DNA of 64,000 nt from Bifidobacterium pullorum subsp. gallinarum. Its GTDB lineage: Bacteria; Actinomycetota; Actinomycetes; Actinomycetales; Bifidobacteriaceae. The DNA is taken from NCBI RefSeq assembly GCF_000741215.1, contig NZ_JGYX01000007.1, positions 62,001 through 126,000 on the forward strand, written 5' to 3'. Both the position numbers and the translations under genes were made by a program. The notes below the pieces were generated by a model that worked only from the letters and a program-made list of their open reading frames with translations, did not search any database and was not told where the DNA came from. Shown here one piece after another: positions 36,169 to 45,256 of this stretch (positions are counted from its first letter, which is position 1; the number at the start of each line of letters is the position of its first letter).

Positions 36169-38070
36169 ATGGCAACGAATACGAAAGGTGCATCGAATAT
36201 GGGTGCGAAAGCGAAAAGAAAGCGCGCCGCGGATTCCATGATTCCGAAGATGACGCCGAAACTGGCCGTCGGTCTGACCATCGTGACCGTCATCGTGCTG
36301 TTCGCCGTCATCGGTCCGTTCCTGCTGCCCGATCCGCGCGGCATCAGCGACCATCTGCTGGAGGCCCCGAGCGCGCAGCATTGGCTCGGCACCACGCGAA
36401 CCGGCGAGGATGTGCTCGCCCAGCTCGCCACGGCCTGCCGCGGCTCCCTGATCGTGGGCGTCATCGTCGGCCTGCTCGCCGTGGTGCTGTCGAGCTTCTT
36501 CGGCATCGTCGGCGCGTACATCGGCGGCCTGGCCGATGACCTGTTCTCCCTGTTCTCGAACGTCATGCTCGTCATCCCGGGCCTGCCGCTGGTCATCATC
36601 ATCTCCAGCTACCTGCCGTACAAGAGCGTATGGTTGGTCGCCGTGGTGCTGGCCATCACGTCGTGGGCCGGTTCGGCGCGAGTGCTGCGCAGCTACACGC
36701 TTTCGGTGCGCAGCCGTGACTACGTGCTGGCTTCGCGTGTGGCCGGTGAGAAGCCGTGGCGCATCCTGGCGGTCGAGATCCTGCCGAACCTGCTGCCGAT
36801 CCTCGCCTCCCAGATCATGCAGGCGATCATCTCCGCGATCCTGGGTGAGGCCGGTCTGGCGTTCCTCGGCTTGGGCGCGACCGATTCGCTGACCTGGGGC
36901 ACGATGCTGTACTACGCGCAGAACGGCCTGGCGCTCAAGCAGGGCGCATGGTGGTGGTTTATCCCGCCGGGCCTTTGCCTGGCCCTGTTCGGCGCCGCCC
37001 TCGCGTTGATCAACTTCTCGGTCGACGAGATCATCAACCCGAAGCTGAAGGCGGCCACCAAGTCGGAACTCAAGCGGTGGAAGCTTGAGGAGAAGGCCGG
37101 CAAGGCGAAGTCGGACAAGCAGTTCGGTACCGCGGCCAGCGCGCCCAAGCTAGGAGGAACGGAAATCATGACCGAACATGCCATGAACGCCGCAGTTCCG
37201 CAGTACGAGCAGAACCCGGTGCTCGAAGTCGACGATTTCTGCGTGGAATACCGTGCGGAGGAAACCGTCAAGGCCGTCAACCATGTCTCGCTCAAACTGG
37301 GCCGTGGAGAGGTCCTTGGTCTGGCGGGCGAGTCGGGATGCGGCAAATCGACGCTGGCCTACGGCATCAACCGCCTGCTCAAGCCCCCGGCCGTCATCAC
37401 GTCCGGCCGCGTGGTGTTCAATTCCCGCGAAGGCTATCCCATCGACGTGCGCGCCCTTGAAGGCAAGGACCTGCGCGCGTTCCGGTGGGAGAAGATTTCG
37501 ATGGTCTTCCAGGGGGCGATGAACTCGCTCAACCCCGTCAAGAAGATCAAGGACCAGTTGGGCGACGTCTTCGTCACCCACCGTCCCGAGATGGACAGGA
37601 AAGCCCGGCTCGATAAATGCGGCGAACTGCTGGAGCGCGTGGGCGTGCCCCGCGACCGCCTGAACGCCTATCCGCATGAGCTGTCCGGTGGTATGCGCCA
37701 GCGCGTGATGATTGCCATGGCCATGGCGCTCGATCCGCAGGTGATGATCATGGACGAGCCGACGACCGCGTTGGACGTGGTGGTGCAGCGCGAGATTCTA
37801 CGCGAAATCACCCGTCTGAAGAACGATTTCGGCTTCGCCGTGATCTTCATCACCCACGATCTGCCGCTGCTGCTGGAGATCTCCGACCGGATCGCGGTGA
37901 TGCGGCATGGCCAGATTCTCGAGATGAATGACGCCATGTCGCTGTACACCAATCCCCAGAATGAATACACAGCCAAGCTGCTGTCCAGCTTCCCGTCGTT
38001 GACCGGCGACCGTGGCGATTTCATCCGTCAGGGCAACGTCGTGTCCGAGTCCACGGAGGTGTCGCGATGA
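36169..38070 (+). CDS. DppC-type permease fused to a DppD-type ATPase
   Basis: A 633-residue single frame. The first 300 residues are a DppC permease (N-terminal cytoplasmic tail, six segments, EAA loop DYVLASRVAGEKPWRIL). A Lys/Ala-rich linker (about 300-345) leads to an ABC ATPase with Walker A GESGCGKST, signature LSGGMRQRV, Walker B VMIMDEPTTALD and the C-terminal Opp/Dpp extension. The ATG is placed 5 nt after AGGGGTGA. Inside the linker a strong AGGAGG precedes an in-frame ATG at 37168 (MTEHAMNAAV), so the ATPase may also be made alone. Permease/ATPase fusions of this type are known in other Gram-positive importers. Confidence 0.87.
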   Translation: MATNTKGASNMGAKAKRKRAADSMIPKMTPKLAVGLTIVTVIVLFAVIGPFLLPDPRGISDHLLEAPSAQHWLGTTRTGEDVLAQLATACRGSLIVGVIVGLLAVVLSSFFGIVGAYIGGLADDLFSLFSNVMLVIPGLPLVIIISSYLPYKSVWLVAVVLAITSWAGSARVLRSYTLSVRSRDYVLASRVAGEKPWRILAVEILPNLLPILASQIMQAIISAILGEAGLAFLGLGATDSLTWGTMLYYAQNGLALKQGAWWWFIPPGLCLALFGAALALINFSVDEIINPKLKAATKSELKRWKLEEKAGKAKSDKQFGTAASAPKLGGTEIMTEHAMNAAVPQYEQNPVLEVDDFCVEYRAEETVKAVNHVSLKLGRGEVLGLAGESGCGKSTLAYGINRLLKPPAVITSGRVVFNSREGYPIDVRALEGKDLRAFRWEKISMVFQGAMNSLNPVKKIKDQLGDVFVTHRPEMDRKARLDKCGELLERVGVPRDRLNAYPHELSGGMRQRVMIAMAMALDPQVMIMDEPTTALDVVVQREILREITRLKNDFGFAVIFITHDLPLLLEISDRIAVMRHGQILEMNDAMSLYTNPQNEYTAKLLSSFPSLTGDRGDFIRQGNVVSESTEVSR

Positions 38071-38879
38071 CCACCATGCAGATGAAGGACGTGGTGAAGG
38101 AATACACCCTGCGCAACGGGTTGAAGACCTCGACGCTGTTCGCGGTCAACCATGTGAGTTTCTCCCTCGAATCCGGCAAGACGGTCGGCTTGGTGGGACA
38201 GTCGGGATCCGGCAAATCCACCATCGCCAAGATGCTGCTCGGATTGGAGAAGCCCACCAAGGGCGCCATCCTCATCGACGGCAAGCCGATCGGCCATAGT
38301 CGTGAGGAACGCCAGTGGTTCAACAAGAACGTGCAGATGGTCTTCCAGGATCCGTACGCATCGTTGAACCCGTATCATACGGTCGAGCATCATATCGCGC
38401 GTCCGCTCAAGATCCACCATCCGGACCTGAGCAAGGAGGAGATCCACAAGCGCGTCGTCGATCTGCTGGACCGTGTGCGTCTTTCGCCCGGTGAGGAGTT
38501 CGCCTCGCGCCTGCCCGGCGAGCTGTCCGGAGGCCAGCGCCAGCGTGTGGCCATCGCCCGTGCGCTGGCCCCGGAACCGAGCATCCTAATCGCGGACGAA
38601 CCGGTGTCTGCGCTTGACGTGTCGATCCGACTGGGCGTGCTGAACCTTATCGCGCAGCTGCAGCGCGACGAGAACCTCGGCATCCTGTACATCACGCATG
38701 ACATGGCGACGGCCCGGTATTTCTCCGACGAGATCATGGTGATGCGCAAAGGCGAGATCGTGGAACACGGTCCGGCCGACGACATCATCCTGCATCCGCA
38801 GCACGAGTACACCAAGACTCTGATCGGCGCGGCCCCCGACCCGGAGCGCAGGCTCAAGGAACTCAAGAGGATCGGCTGA
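38067..38879 (+). CDS. DppF-type ABC ATPase
   Basis: A 270-residue second nucleotide-binding subunit with Walker A GQSGSGKST, a Q-loop VQMVFQDPYASLNP, signature LSGGQRQRV, Walker B ILIADEPVSALD and the C-terminal oligopeptide-transporter tail. Its ATG overlaps the preceding stop (ATGA), implying translational coupling. Having its own two ATPases sets this importer apart from common bifidobacterial sugar importers, which share an MsmK-like ATPase. Confidence 0.93.
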   Translation: MTTMQMKDVVKEYTLRNGLKTSTLFAVNHVSFSLESGKTVGLVGQSGSGKSTIAKMLLGLEKPTKGAILIDGKPIGHSREERQWFNKNVQMVFQDPYASLNPYHTVEHHIARPLKIHHPDLSKEEIHKRVVDLLDRVRLSPGEEFASRLPGELSGGQRQRVAIARALAPEPSILIADEPVSALDVSIRLGVLNLIAQLQRDENLGILYITHDMATARYFSDEIMVMRKGEIVEHGPADDIILHPQHEYTKTLIGAAPDPERRLKELKRIG

Positions 38880-38887
38880 ACGTCGAA

Positions 38888-38915
38888 CCGGCGGCGGTCG
38901 CATGACCGCCGCCGG
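38888..38915 (+). terminator. GC-rich hairpin after the ABC importer
   Basis: A perfect 12-bp stem CCGGCGGCGGTC (38888-38899) with 38904-38915 and a 4-nt loop. No T run follows, so read-through into the beta-mannosidase gene is possible. Confidence 0.55.
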
Positions 38916-38954
38916 CCATCATTTACCATGCCTTAGCAAAGGAATATATCTGTC

Positions 38955-41675
38955 ATGGGAACATGCAACACCTCATTCATGGAGCTGACCGCAGGCTGGA
39001 CGCTCACCGCGCTCAACCCCGAGGTCGCGCCCTCCGAGCTGCGCGACCGTCTGGCGGCCGGCATCCCGGCCACCGTGCCCGGCGAGGCCGCGCTTGACCT
39101 GCTGCGCGCCGGCCTGATCGACGACCCGTTCGACGGCGACAACGAGACCCGCCAGCAGTGGATCGGTGACATCGACTGGCGGTTCGAATGCTCCTTCGCA
39201 TGGCACGACGACGGCGAGACACGCCACGACCTGGTGGCTGGCGGCCTGGACACCGTCGCCGACCTGCGCCTCAACGGCCGTCCGGTCGGCCATGCGGAGA
39301 ACTTCCACCGCACCCATCGCTGGGACGTGCGTGGGCTGCTGCGCGACGGCGAGAACACGCTTGAGGTCGTGTTCGCCTCGCCGGTGCGCGAATCCGACCG
39401 GCGCGAACAGGAGCTCGGCTACCTGCCGCACACCGAGCACCACGCGTTCAACCAGCTGCGCAAGCCTTCCTATAGCTTCGGCTGGGACTGGGGCATCGAC
39501 GTGGCCAACGCCGGCATCTGGCGTCCGATCGGCATCGAATCATGGTCCGGCGTGCGCCTGTCCGCCGTCCGTCCGCTCGTCGACGTCGACCGCCACGGCG
39601 ACGGCGTGCTCGACGTCGAGGTCGAGATCGAACGCGAGGGCTCGGGCCGCGTGATGAACGTGGGCGACGCCCTCCGGCGGACCGCCGTGACCGTCACAGC
39701 CGTCGTGCGCGGCCATGGCGCCGAGGTCCGCGGCGAGACCGTCATCGGCCCCGGCGCGTCCCGCGGCAGGGTCACGCTCGACGTGCCCGACGCCGAGCTG
39801 TGGTGGCCGCTCGGCTACGGCGACCATCCGCTGTACGACGTGGACGTGGCTGCATCGGTCACGGCGGACGCCGACGGGACGCCCGTCGCCCCCGCCGCGG
39901 AGCCGCAGGCCGCATGGTCCGGCCGCGTCGGCTTCCGCACCGTGCACGTCGACACGTCCGCCGACGACGAGGGCCGTCCGTTCCGGATCCATATCAACGG
40001 CGCGCCCGTGCACGCCCGCGGCTACAACTGGATCCCCGACGACGCCTACATCTCCCGCGTGGGACGCGCCGACTACGAGCGCGGCGTGCGCGACCTAGTC
40101 GAGTCGAACTCGAACATGGTGCGCGTCTGGGGCGGTGGCATCTACGAGGACGACGTGTTCTACGACCTGTGCGACGAACGCGGCGTGATGGTCTGGCAGG
40201 ACTTCATGCTCGCCTGCGCCGCCTACCACGAGGACGCGTTCACCAAGGCGGAGATCGAGGCCGAGGCGCGCGAGCACATCAGCCGTCTGGCCTGCCACCC
40301 GAGCCTGGTGGTGTGGAACGGGTCGAACGAGAACTACGTGGCCCACGCCGAATGGGGCGGCAACAAGCAGGCCGTCCGGGCGGACGACCTGCCGGCGGGG
40401 GAGTACGGCTACGGGCAGAGGCCGTGGGGCGAGGCGTACTACCGCGAGGTGTTCCCCGCGCTGCTCGCCGAGCTCGACCCGACCCGCGCGTACATCGAAA
40501 GCTCCCCGATGAGCTTCACGCCCTACACCGCCGCGAACCTCGACACCGACGGCACGATGCACATCTGGGACGTGTGGAACCGCGTGGACTACCGCAAGTA
40601 CGCCGAATACCGCCCGCGGTTCGCCGACGAGTTCGGCTACCAGGCGCCGCCCGCATGGAGCACGCTCGTCCGCGTCGTGCACGACGAGCCGCTCGACCCG
40701 TTCGGCGCGCAGATGCTGGTCCATCAGAAGGCCTCGGGCGGCAACATCAAGCTCGCCCGCGGCATGCGCTCGCATCTGACGCCCGGCGACATCAACGACG
40801 TCGGCTACGACGCCGACGGCGTCCGCAGCTGGCTGATCCCGACCGACGCCTGGGACGACGTCGAGGACTGGCACTGGGCGTGCCAGCTGCAGCAGGCGCA
40901 GGCGCTGCGCTTCGGCGTCGAGTACATGCGGTCGATCGAGCCCGTCAACGCCGGCGCGCTGATCTGGCAGCTCAACGACGACTGGCCCGTCGTCTCCTGG
41001 GCGGCCGTCGACTACGACGGCCACCGCAAGCCGCTGTGGTACGCCTCGCGCGGCTTCTTCGCGCCGAGGCTGGCCACGATCCAGCCGCGCGTCTCCGACA
41101 GGGCCCGGGAGGACATGGATTGGGAGGGCGTGAAGGTGGCCGGGTACGACCATCTGGCGCTGGCCGTGCTCAACGACACGCTGGAGCCGGTGTCGACCGT
41201 ATGGATGGTGGAGCGCCGCAGGCTGTCCGGCGAGGTCCTTGCGTCGGCGACGTTCGATGTCGGGCTGGAGGCGAACGGCCATCGCGACGTCCCGCTGCCG
41301 GCGGAGGTGTCGGCGTTCGGGGACCCGGCCGACGAGATCATCGTCGCCACCCCGTCCGATCCGCAGGCCGGATTCGCCCGCGCGGTGTACAACCCGGCCG
41401 AGGTGATCGACCAGGACCTCGCCGCCGATCCGGTCTCGGTGGAGGCCGTGGCCGTCGACGGCGGCTGCGAGCTGACGGTGACGGCCCGCGCCTACGCCCG
41501 CGACGTGTTCTGCATGGTCGACAAGGTCGATCCGTGCGCGACGGTCGACGGCGGCATGGTCACGCTGCTGCCCGGCGAATCGGTGACCTGGCGCGTGACG
41601 TGCGGCCCCGACGCCGACCCGTCGGCCTTCGCCGCGCCGAACGTGATGCGCTCCGCCAACGATCTTAAGTGTTGA
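38955..41675 (+). CDS. GH2 beta-mannosidase
   Basis: A 906-residue cytoplasmic enzyme in the beta-mannosidase branch of GH2. The N-terminal sugar-binding domain contains LPHTEHHAFNQLRKPSYSFG-like and WDWGIDVANAGIW segments (about 157-190), typical of beta-mannosidases rather than beta-galactosidases. Acid/base is Glu459 in VVWNGSNEN and the nucleophile Glu559 in FADEFGYQ. It would remove mannose from the non-reducing ends of mannan oligosaccharides. The ATG at 38955 has AAAGGAA upstream; a later ATG (38979) is possible. Confidence 0.93.
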   Translation: MGTCNTSFMELTAGWTLTALNPEVAPSELRDRLAAGIPATVPGEAALDLLRAGLIDDPFDGDNETRQQWIGDIDWRFECSFAWHDDGETRHDLVAGGLDTVADLRLNGRPVGHAENFHRTHRWDVRGLLRDGENTLEVVFASPVRESDRREQELGYLPHTEHHAFNQLRKPSYSFGWDWGIDVANAGIWRPIGIESWSGVRLSAVRPLVDVDRHGDGVLDVEVEIEREGSGRVMNVGDALRRTAVTVTAVVRGHGAEVRGETVIGPGASRGRVTLDVPDAELWWPLGYGDHPLYDVDVAASVTADADGTPVAPAAEPQAAWSGRVGFRTVHVDTSADDEGRPFRIHINGAPVHARGYNWIPDDAYISRVGRADYERGVRDLVESNSNMVRVWGGGIYEDDVFYDLCDERGVMVWQDFMLACAAYHEDAFTKAEIEAEAREHISRLACHPSLVVWNGSNENYVAHAEWGGNKQAVRADDLPAGEYGYGQRPWGEAYYREVFPALLAELDPTRAYIESSPMSFTPYTAANLDTDGTMHIWDVWNRVDYRKYAEYRPRFADEFGYQAPPAWSTLVRVVHDEPLDPFGAQMLVHQKASGGNIKLARGMRSHLTPGDINDVGYDADGVRSWLIPTDAWDDVEDWHWACQLQQAQALRFGVEYMRSIEPVNAGALIWQLNDDWPVVSWAAVDYDGHRKPLWYASRGFFAPRLATIQPRVSDRAREDMDWEGVKVAGYDHLALAVLNDTLEPVSTVWMVERRRLSGEVLASATFDVGLEANGHRDVPLPAEVSAFGDPADEIIVATPSDPQAGFARAVYNPAEVIDQDLAADPVSVEAVAVDGGCELTVTARAYARDVFCMVDKVDPCATVDGGMVTLLPGESVTWRVTCGPDADPSAFAAPNVMRSANDLKC

Positions 41676-41793
41676 ATCTTTTTTTGGATTCAGCCGTGCA
41701 AAAGGATGGCGCCCGGCGTGATGTCCACTCGTGTTAGGGTGAGACTAGAACGCTCGGGCGTCATCGTTTTTCATTGGTAAAAAGGAAGTGCAC

Positions 41794-42834
41794 ATGGTAC
41801 TTGCAAGGACGAAAGTGACCATTTCAGACGTCGCAAAGGCAGCGGGCGTGTCCAACAGTGCGGTTTCATATGCTTTGAACGATAAACCGGGGGTTTCTGA
41901 CGCAACGCGAAATAAAGTGCTGCGGGTCGCGGAAGAAATGGGCTGGCTGCCGAACAGTGCGGCGAAAGCGTTGTCTGATGCCAGTACAAAATCTATCGGA
42001 ATCGTGTTTGCGTCGAAGCCTGAGACCATGGCTGTTGATTCTTATACCATGGAGTTGTTGGGCGGCTTGGGGACTGAGCTTGAGAAGAACGGATATTCGT
42101 TATTGCTTAGGTTCGCTTCGGATCGTAATCGAGCTCTTGACGCGCATCGTGAGTGGATTGCTTCCGGTAGCGTGGACGGCGTTCTGATTCATGACGTGGA
42201 AATCGGTGATTCCCGTATCGAACTGTATCGCAAGCATCCTGAGATTCCTGCGCTGGTACTGGGAGCGCCGTCCTTAGCCGGAGGTCTACCGACTATGTAT
42301 ACGGATGACGCTGCCGGGGCTCGATTGATTGTCGATTATCTCCATGAATTGGGACATCGGCATATCGCACGTGTCGCTGGCCCTGAACGTTTGGGACATA
42401 CTTTTATCAGGGATCGCGCGTTTGCCGAAGAGACATCGGCGATGGGCATGTACTATGACTGTCTGCACGCGGATTACTCCCCGGAAGAGGGGGGTGACTG
42501 TACCATCAGATTGCTGACTTTCCCTGAACGGCCGACGGCAATCGTCTACGATAGTGACAGTATGGCGATTGCGGGACTGCGCGTAGCCAACAGCCGCGAT
42601 ATGTCAGTACCGAATGATTTATCGATAGTTTCGTGGGACGATTCTTTCGCTTGTACAGCGGTTACGCCTCCTCTAACCGCCCTGTGGCGAGATATTCCCC
42701 GCCTCGGCAATCGCGTGGCGTCGTTATTACTCAAATTGATTGCTGGAGAACATGTGGAAAATACTTCGGAATCGCCCTACGAATTGGAAATCAGAGGTTC
42801 GACCGCAGCGCCGTCGGTGATTTCGAACGAATAG
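41794..42834 (+). CDS. LacI-family regulator of the mannan locus (predicted)
   Basis: A 346-residue regulator with the LacI helix-turn-helix VTISDVAKAAGVSNSAVSYALN, hinge NSAAKALSDASTKSIG and an effector-binding domain. The ATG follows AAAGGAAG. Its GC content is much lower than that of the flanking hydrolases, a sign of separate origin. A TGAATC...GATTCA inverted repeat (41673-41692) lies upstream, overlapping the end of the beta-mannosidase gene; its TGAATC half matches the TGAATCGATTAA sites before GH1 and CE2, so this protein is the likely reader of those sites. It is probably induced by manno-oligosaccharides. Confidence 0.82.
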   Translation: MVLARTKVTISDVAKAAGVSNSAVSYALNDKPGVSDATRNKVLRVAEEMGWLPNSAAKALSDASTKSIGIVFASKPETMAVDSYTMELLGGLGTELEKNGYSLLLRFASDRNRALDAHREWIASGSVDGVLIHDVEIGDSRIELYRKHPEIPALVLGAPSLAGGLPTMYTDDAAGARLIVDYLHELGHRHIARVAGPERLGHTFIRDRAFAEETSAMGMYYDCLHADYSPEEGGDCTIRLLTFPERPTAIVYDSDSMAIAGLRVANSRDMSVPNDLSIVSWDDSFACTAVTPPLTALWRDIPRLGNRVASLLLKLIAGEHVENTSESPYELEIRGSTAAPSVISNE

Positions 42835-42916
42835 TGCCCGTTCTATTCGAGGCCGATGCATTTGTATTGTCGATTTGTTTATTGCTTATGTTGTTGATTT
42901 TACGGAGGAAGTACTG

Positions 42917-45151
42917 ATGTTCGACAACGGAGCGCACGCCGTCCTCGGACGCGACGGCGTCCGCATCATAGTGAAGATTCCCGGCGACGAGATGCCGCAG
43001 GTCGAATACTGGGGTCGCGATCTCGGCGCCGTGGGCGACGAGGGGATTCTCGAGGCGCTGGACGCGATGACGCTCAAGGACACCCCGCCGAACAGGCCCG
43101 ACGCGGCCTGGCGGCCGTCGCTGCTGCCGCAGGGCGCCGAGGCGTGGGCCGGACGGCCCGGACTCGAGGCGCACCGCGGCGGAGCGCCGGTGTTCGCCCG
43201 GTGGACGCAGGTCGGGGCACGGGTGTTCGACGGCGCCGACGGCGAAGGCGTCGCCGTCGGGAGCGGGGACGCCGCCCGGTCCCGGATCGTCGTCGGCGAC
43301 CGTCTCGAGATCGTCGCCGCCGACGCCGTCAACCGCATACGTCTCGAACTGACGCTGGCGGTCCGGCCCGGAGGGCTCGTCACGGTCTCCCGCCGCCTGA
43401 CCAACACCGACGCCGCTGCCGCCGAACCGCTCGCCGTCGACTGGCTCGACGCGGTCCTGCCCGTTCCCCGACGCGTCGACACGCTCACCCAGTTCACCGG
43501 ACGCTGGCCGTTGGAGAAGCAGCCGGCGACCGCCGCGATGCCCGTCGGCTCGGTCACGCGCGACTGCCGCCGCGGCAAGACCGGCCACGACTCCCCGTGG
43601 ATGTTCATCCTCTCCGACGGCGCGCCGCGGTGGTCGGAGGGCGAGGTCTGGGCCTGCCACCTCGCGTGGAGCGGCAACCAGACCTACCGGCTCGACAATC
43701 TCGCCGCACATGAGCCGCTGCTTGGCGCCGGCGAACTGCCCGGCCCCGGCGAGATCATGCTGGCGGCGGGGGAGTCGTACCGGGCTCCCGACGTCTGCTT
43801 CGCGTATTCCGATTGTGGACTCGACGGAGTGGCCGCTCGGTTCCACGATTGGGTGCGCGCGATGCCCGGGCGCGTGGACCCGGTCGCCAAGCCCCGTCCG
43901 TTCACGCTCAACACCTGGGAGGCCGTGTACTTCGACCACGACGAGGCGACGCTCATGCGGCTCGCCGACCGCGCCGCCGCCATAGGCGTGGAGCGGTTCG
44001 TGCTCGACGACGGATGGTTCCACCTGCGCCGCGACGATTCCAAGGGACTGGGGGACTGGACGGTCGATCCCGCGGTCTGGCCGAACGGGCTCGACGGACT
44101 GGCCCGGCACGTGCACGGCCTGGGCATGGAATTCGGACTGTGGTTCGAACCGGAGATGGTCAACCTCGAATCGGACCTGTACCGGGAGCATCCCGACTGG
44201 GTCCTGGCCGCCCCCGAGGCGGTGCCGTGCCGCGGCGACGTCTCGTACCGCAACCAGTACGTGCTCGACCTGGCCAACCCGGACGCCTACGCACACGTCC
44301 ACGGGCAGATGGCCGGGCTGATCCGGGACCTCGGCATCGACTACATCAAATGGGACCACAACCGCGACGTCACCGAGCCGGTGCACGACGGACGGTACGG
44401 GCTGCACGCGCAGACCGAGGCCTGCTACCATCTGTTCGACCAGCTGCGCGGCGAATTCCCCGGTCTGGAGATCGAGAGCTGCGCGTCGGGCGGCGCCCGC
44501 ACCGACACCGGCATGCTGATGCACGCGGACCGCGTCTGGGGGTCCGACTCCAACGACCCGCGCGACCGCATCGACATCCAGCGCTGGACCGAACTGGTCG
44601 TGCCCCCGGAGATGATCGGCGCCCACGTCGGCCCGTCGCCCGCGCATTCCACCGGCCGCGCGACCGACCTGTCCTATCGCGCGGCCGTCTCGCTCACCGG
44701 ATGCTCGGGGTTCGAATGGAACATCCTCGACTGCGACGACGACGAGCTGCGGAGCCTCGCCGCGTTCGTGGCGCTGTACAAGGAGCTGCGCGGCCTGCTG
44801 CATACGGGGCGCGTCGCGCACGCCGACCTGCACGACCCGGCCTGGCGCGCCAGGGGCGTGACGGACGCCGGAAGGACGCATGCCGTCTGGACCGTCGCCA
44901 CCGTCGACACCCTGCGCGACGCGCTGGCCGAGCGGCTGCGGATAACCGGGCTCGCCCCCGCGCGGCGCTACCGCGTGCGCCTGCGCACCGAGGTCGGCGA
45001 ACCCCGCTGGGGATGGGTCACGCCCCGCTGGCTCGACGCCGCGCGCCATGGAGGATTCACCGTCCCCGGACGCCTGCTCGGCGAGATCGGCCTGCAGCTG
45101 CCGCCGCTGTGGCCGCTGCAGGCGATGATCCTGGAGTTCACCGCGGAATAG
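42917..45151 (+). CDS. GH36 alpha-galactosidase
   Basis: A 744-residue cytoplasmic enzyme of classic GH36 length and order. It has an N-terminal beta-supersandwich (1 to about 325), LDDGWFHLRRDD (363-374), FGLWFEPEMVN (406-416), nucleophile Asp480 in YIKWDHNRD, ESCASGGARTD (520-530) and acid/base Asp544 in WGSDSND. The ATG follows ACGGAGG. It has only limited similarity to the GH36 part of the fusion at 24874-28128, so the locus has two distinct alpha-galactosidases, possibly for internal and terminal galactosyl branches. Confidence 0.94.
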   Translation: MFDNGAHAVLGRDGVRIIVKIPGDEMPQVEYWGRDLGAVGDEGILEALDAMTLKDTPPNRPDAAWRPSLLPQGAEAWAGRPGLEAHRGGAPVFARWTQVGARVFDGADGEGVAVGSGDAARSRIVVGDRLEIVAADAVNRIRLELTLAVRPGGLVTVSRRLTNTDAAAAEPLAVDWLDAVLPVPRRVDTLTQFTGRWPLEKQPATAAMPVGSVTRDCRRGKTGHDSPWMFILSDGAPRWSEGEVWACHLAWSGNQTYRLDNLAAHEPLLGAGELPGPGEIMLAAGESYRAPDVCFAYSDCGLDGVAARFHDWVRAMPGRVDPVAKPRPFTLNTWEAVYFDHDEATLMRLADRAAAIGVERFVLDDGWFHLRRDDSKGLGDWTVDPAVWPNGLDGLARHVHGLGMEFGLWFEPEMVNLESDLYREHPDWVLAAPEAVPCRGDVSYRNQYVLDLANPDAYAHVHGQMAGLIRDLGIDYIKWDHNRDVTEPVHDGRYGLHAQTEACYHLFDQLRGEFPGLEIESCASGGARTDTGMLMHADRVWGSDSNDPRDRIDIQRWTELVVPPEMIGAHVGPSPAHSTGRATDLSYRAAVSLTGCSGFEWNILDCDDDELRSLAAFVALYKELRGLLHTGRVAHADLHDPAWRARGVTDAGRTHAVWTVATVDTLRDALAERLRITGLAPARRYRVRLRTEVGEPRWGWVTPRWLDAARHGGFTVPGRLLGEIGLQLPPLWPLQAMILEFTAE

Positions 45152-45256
45152 GCCGCGCCGGCGTCCGGGCGGCGGCATTACGACGTCCCTGGACGGCGTG
45201 GCGACGCCACGGCTATGATGTGCGGCAAAGACGACGACGGTCGGAAGGAGCGCGCC

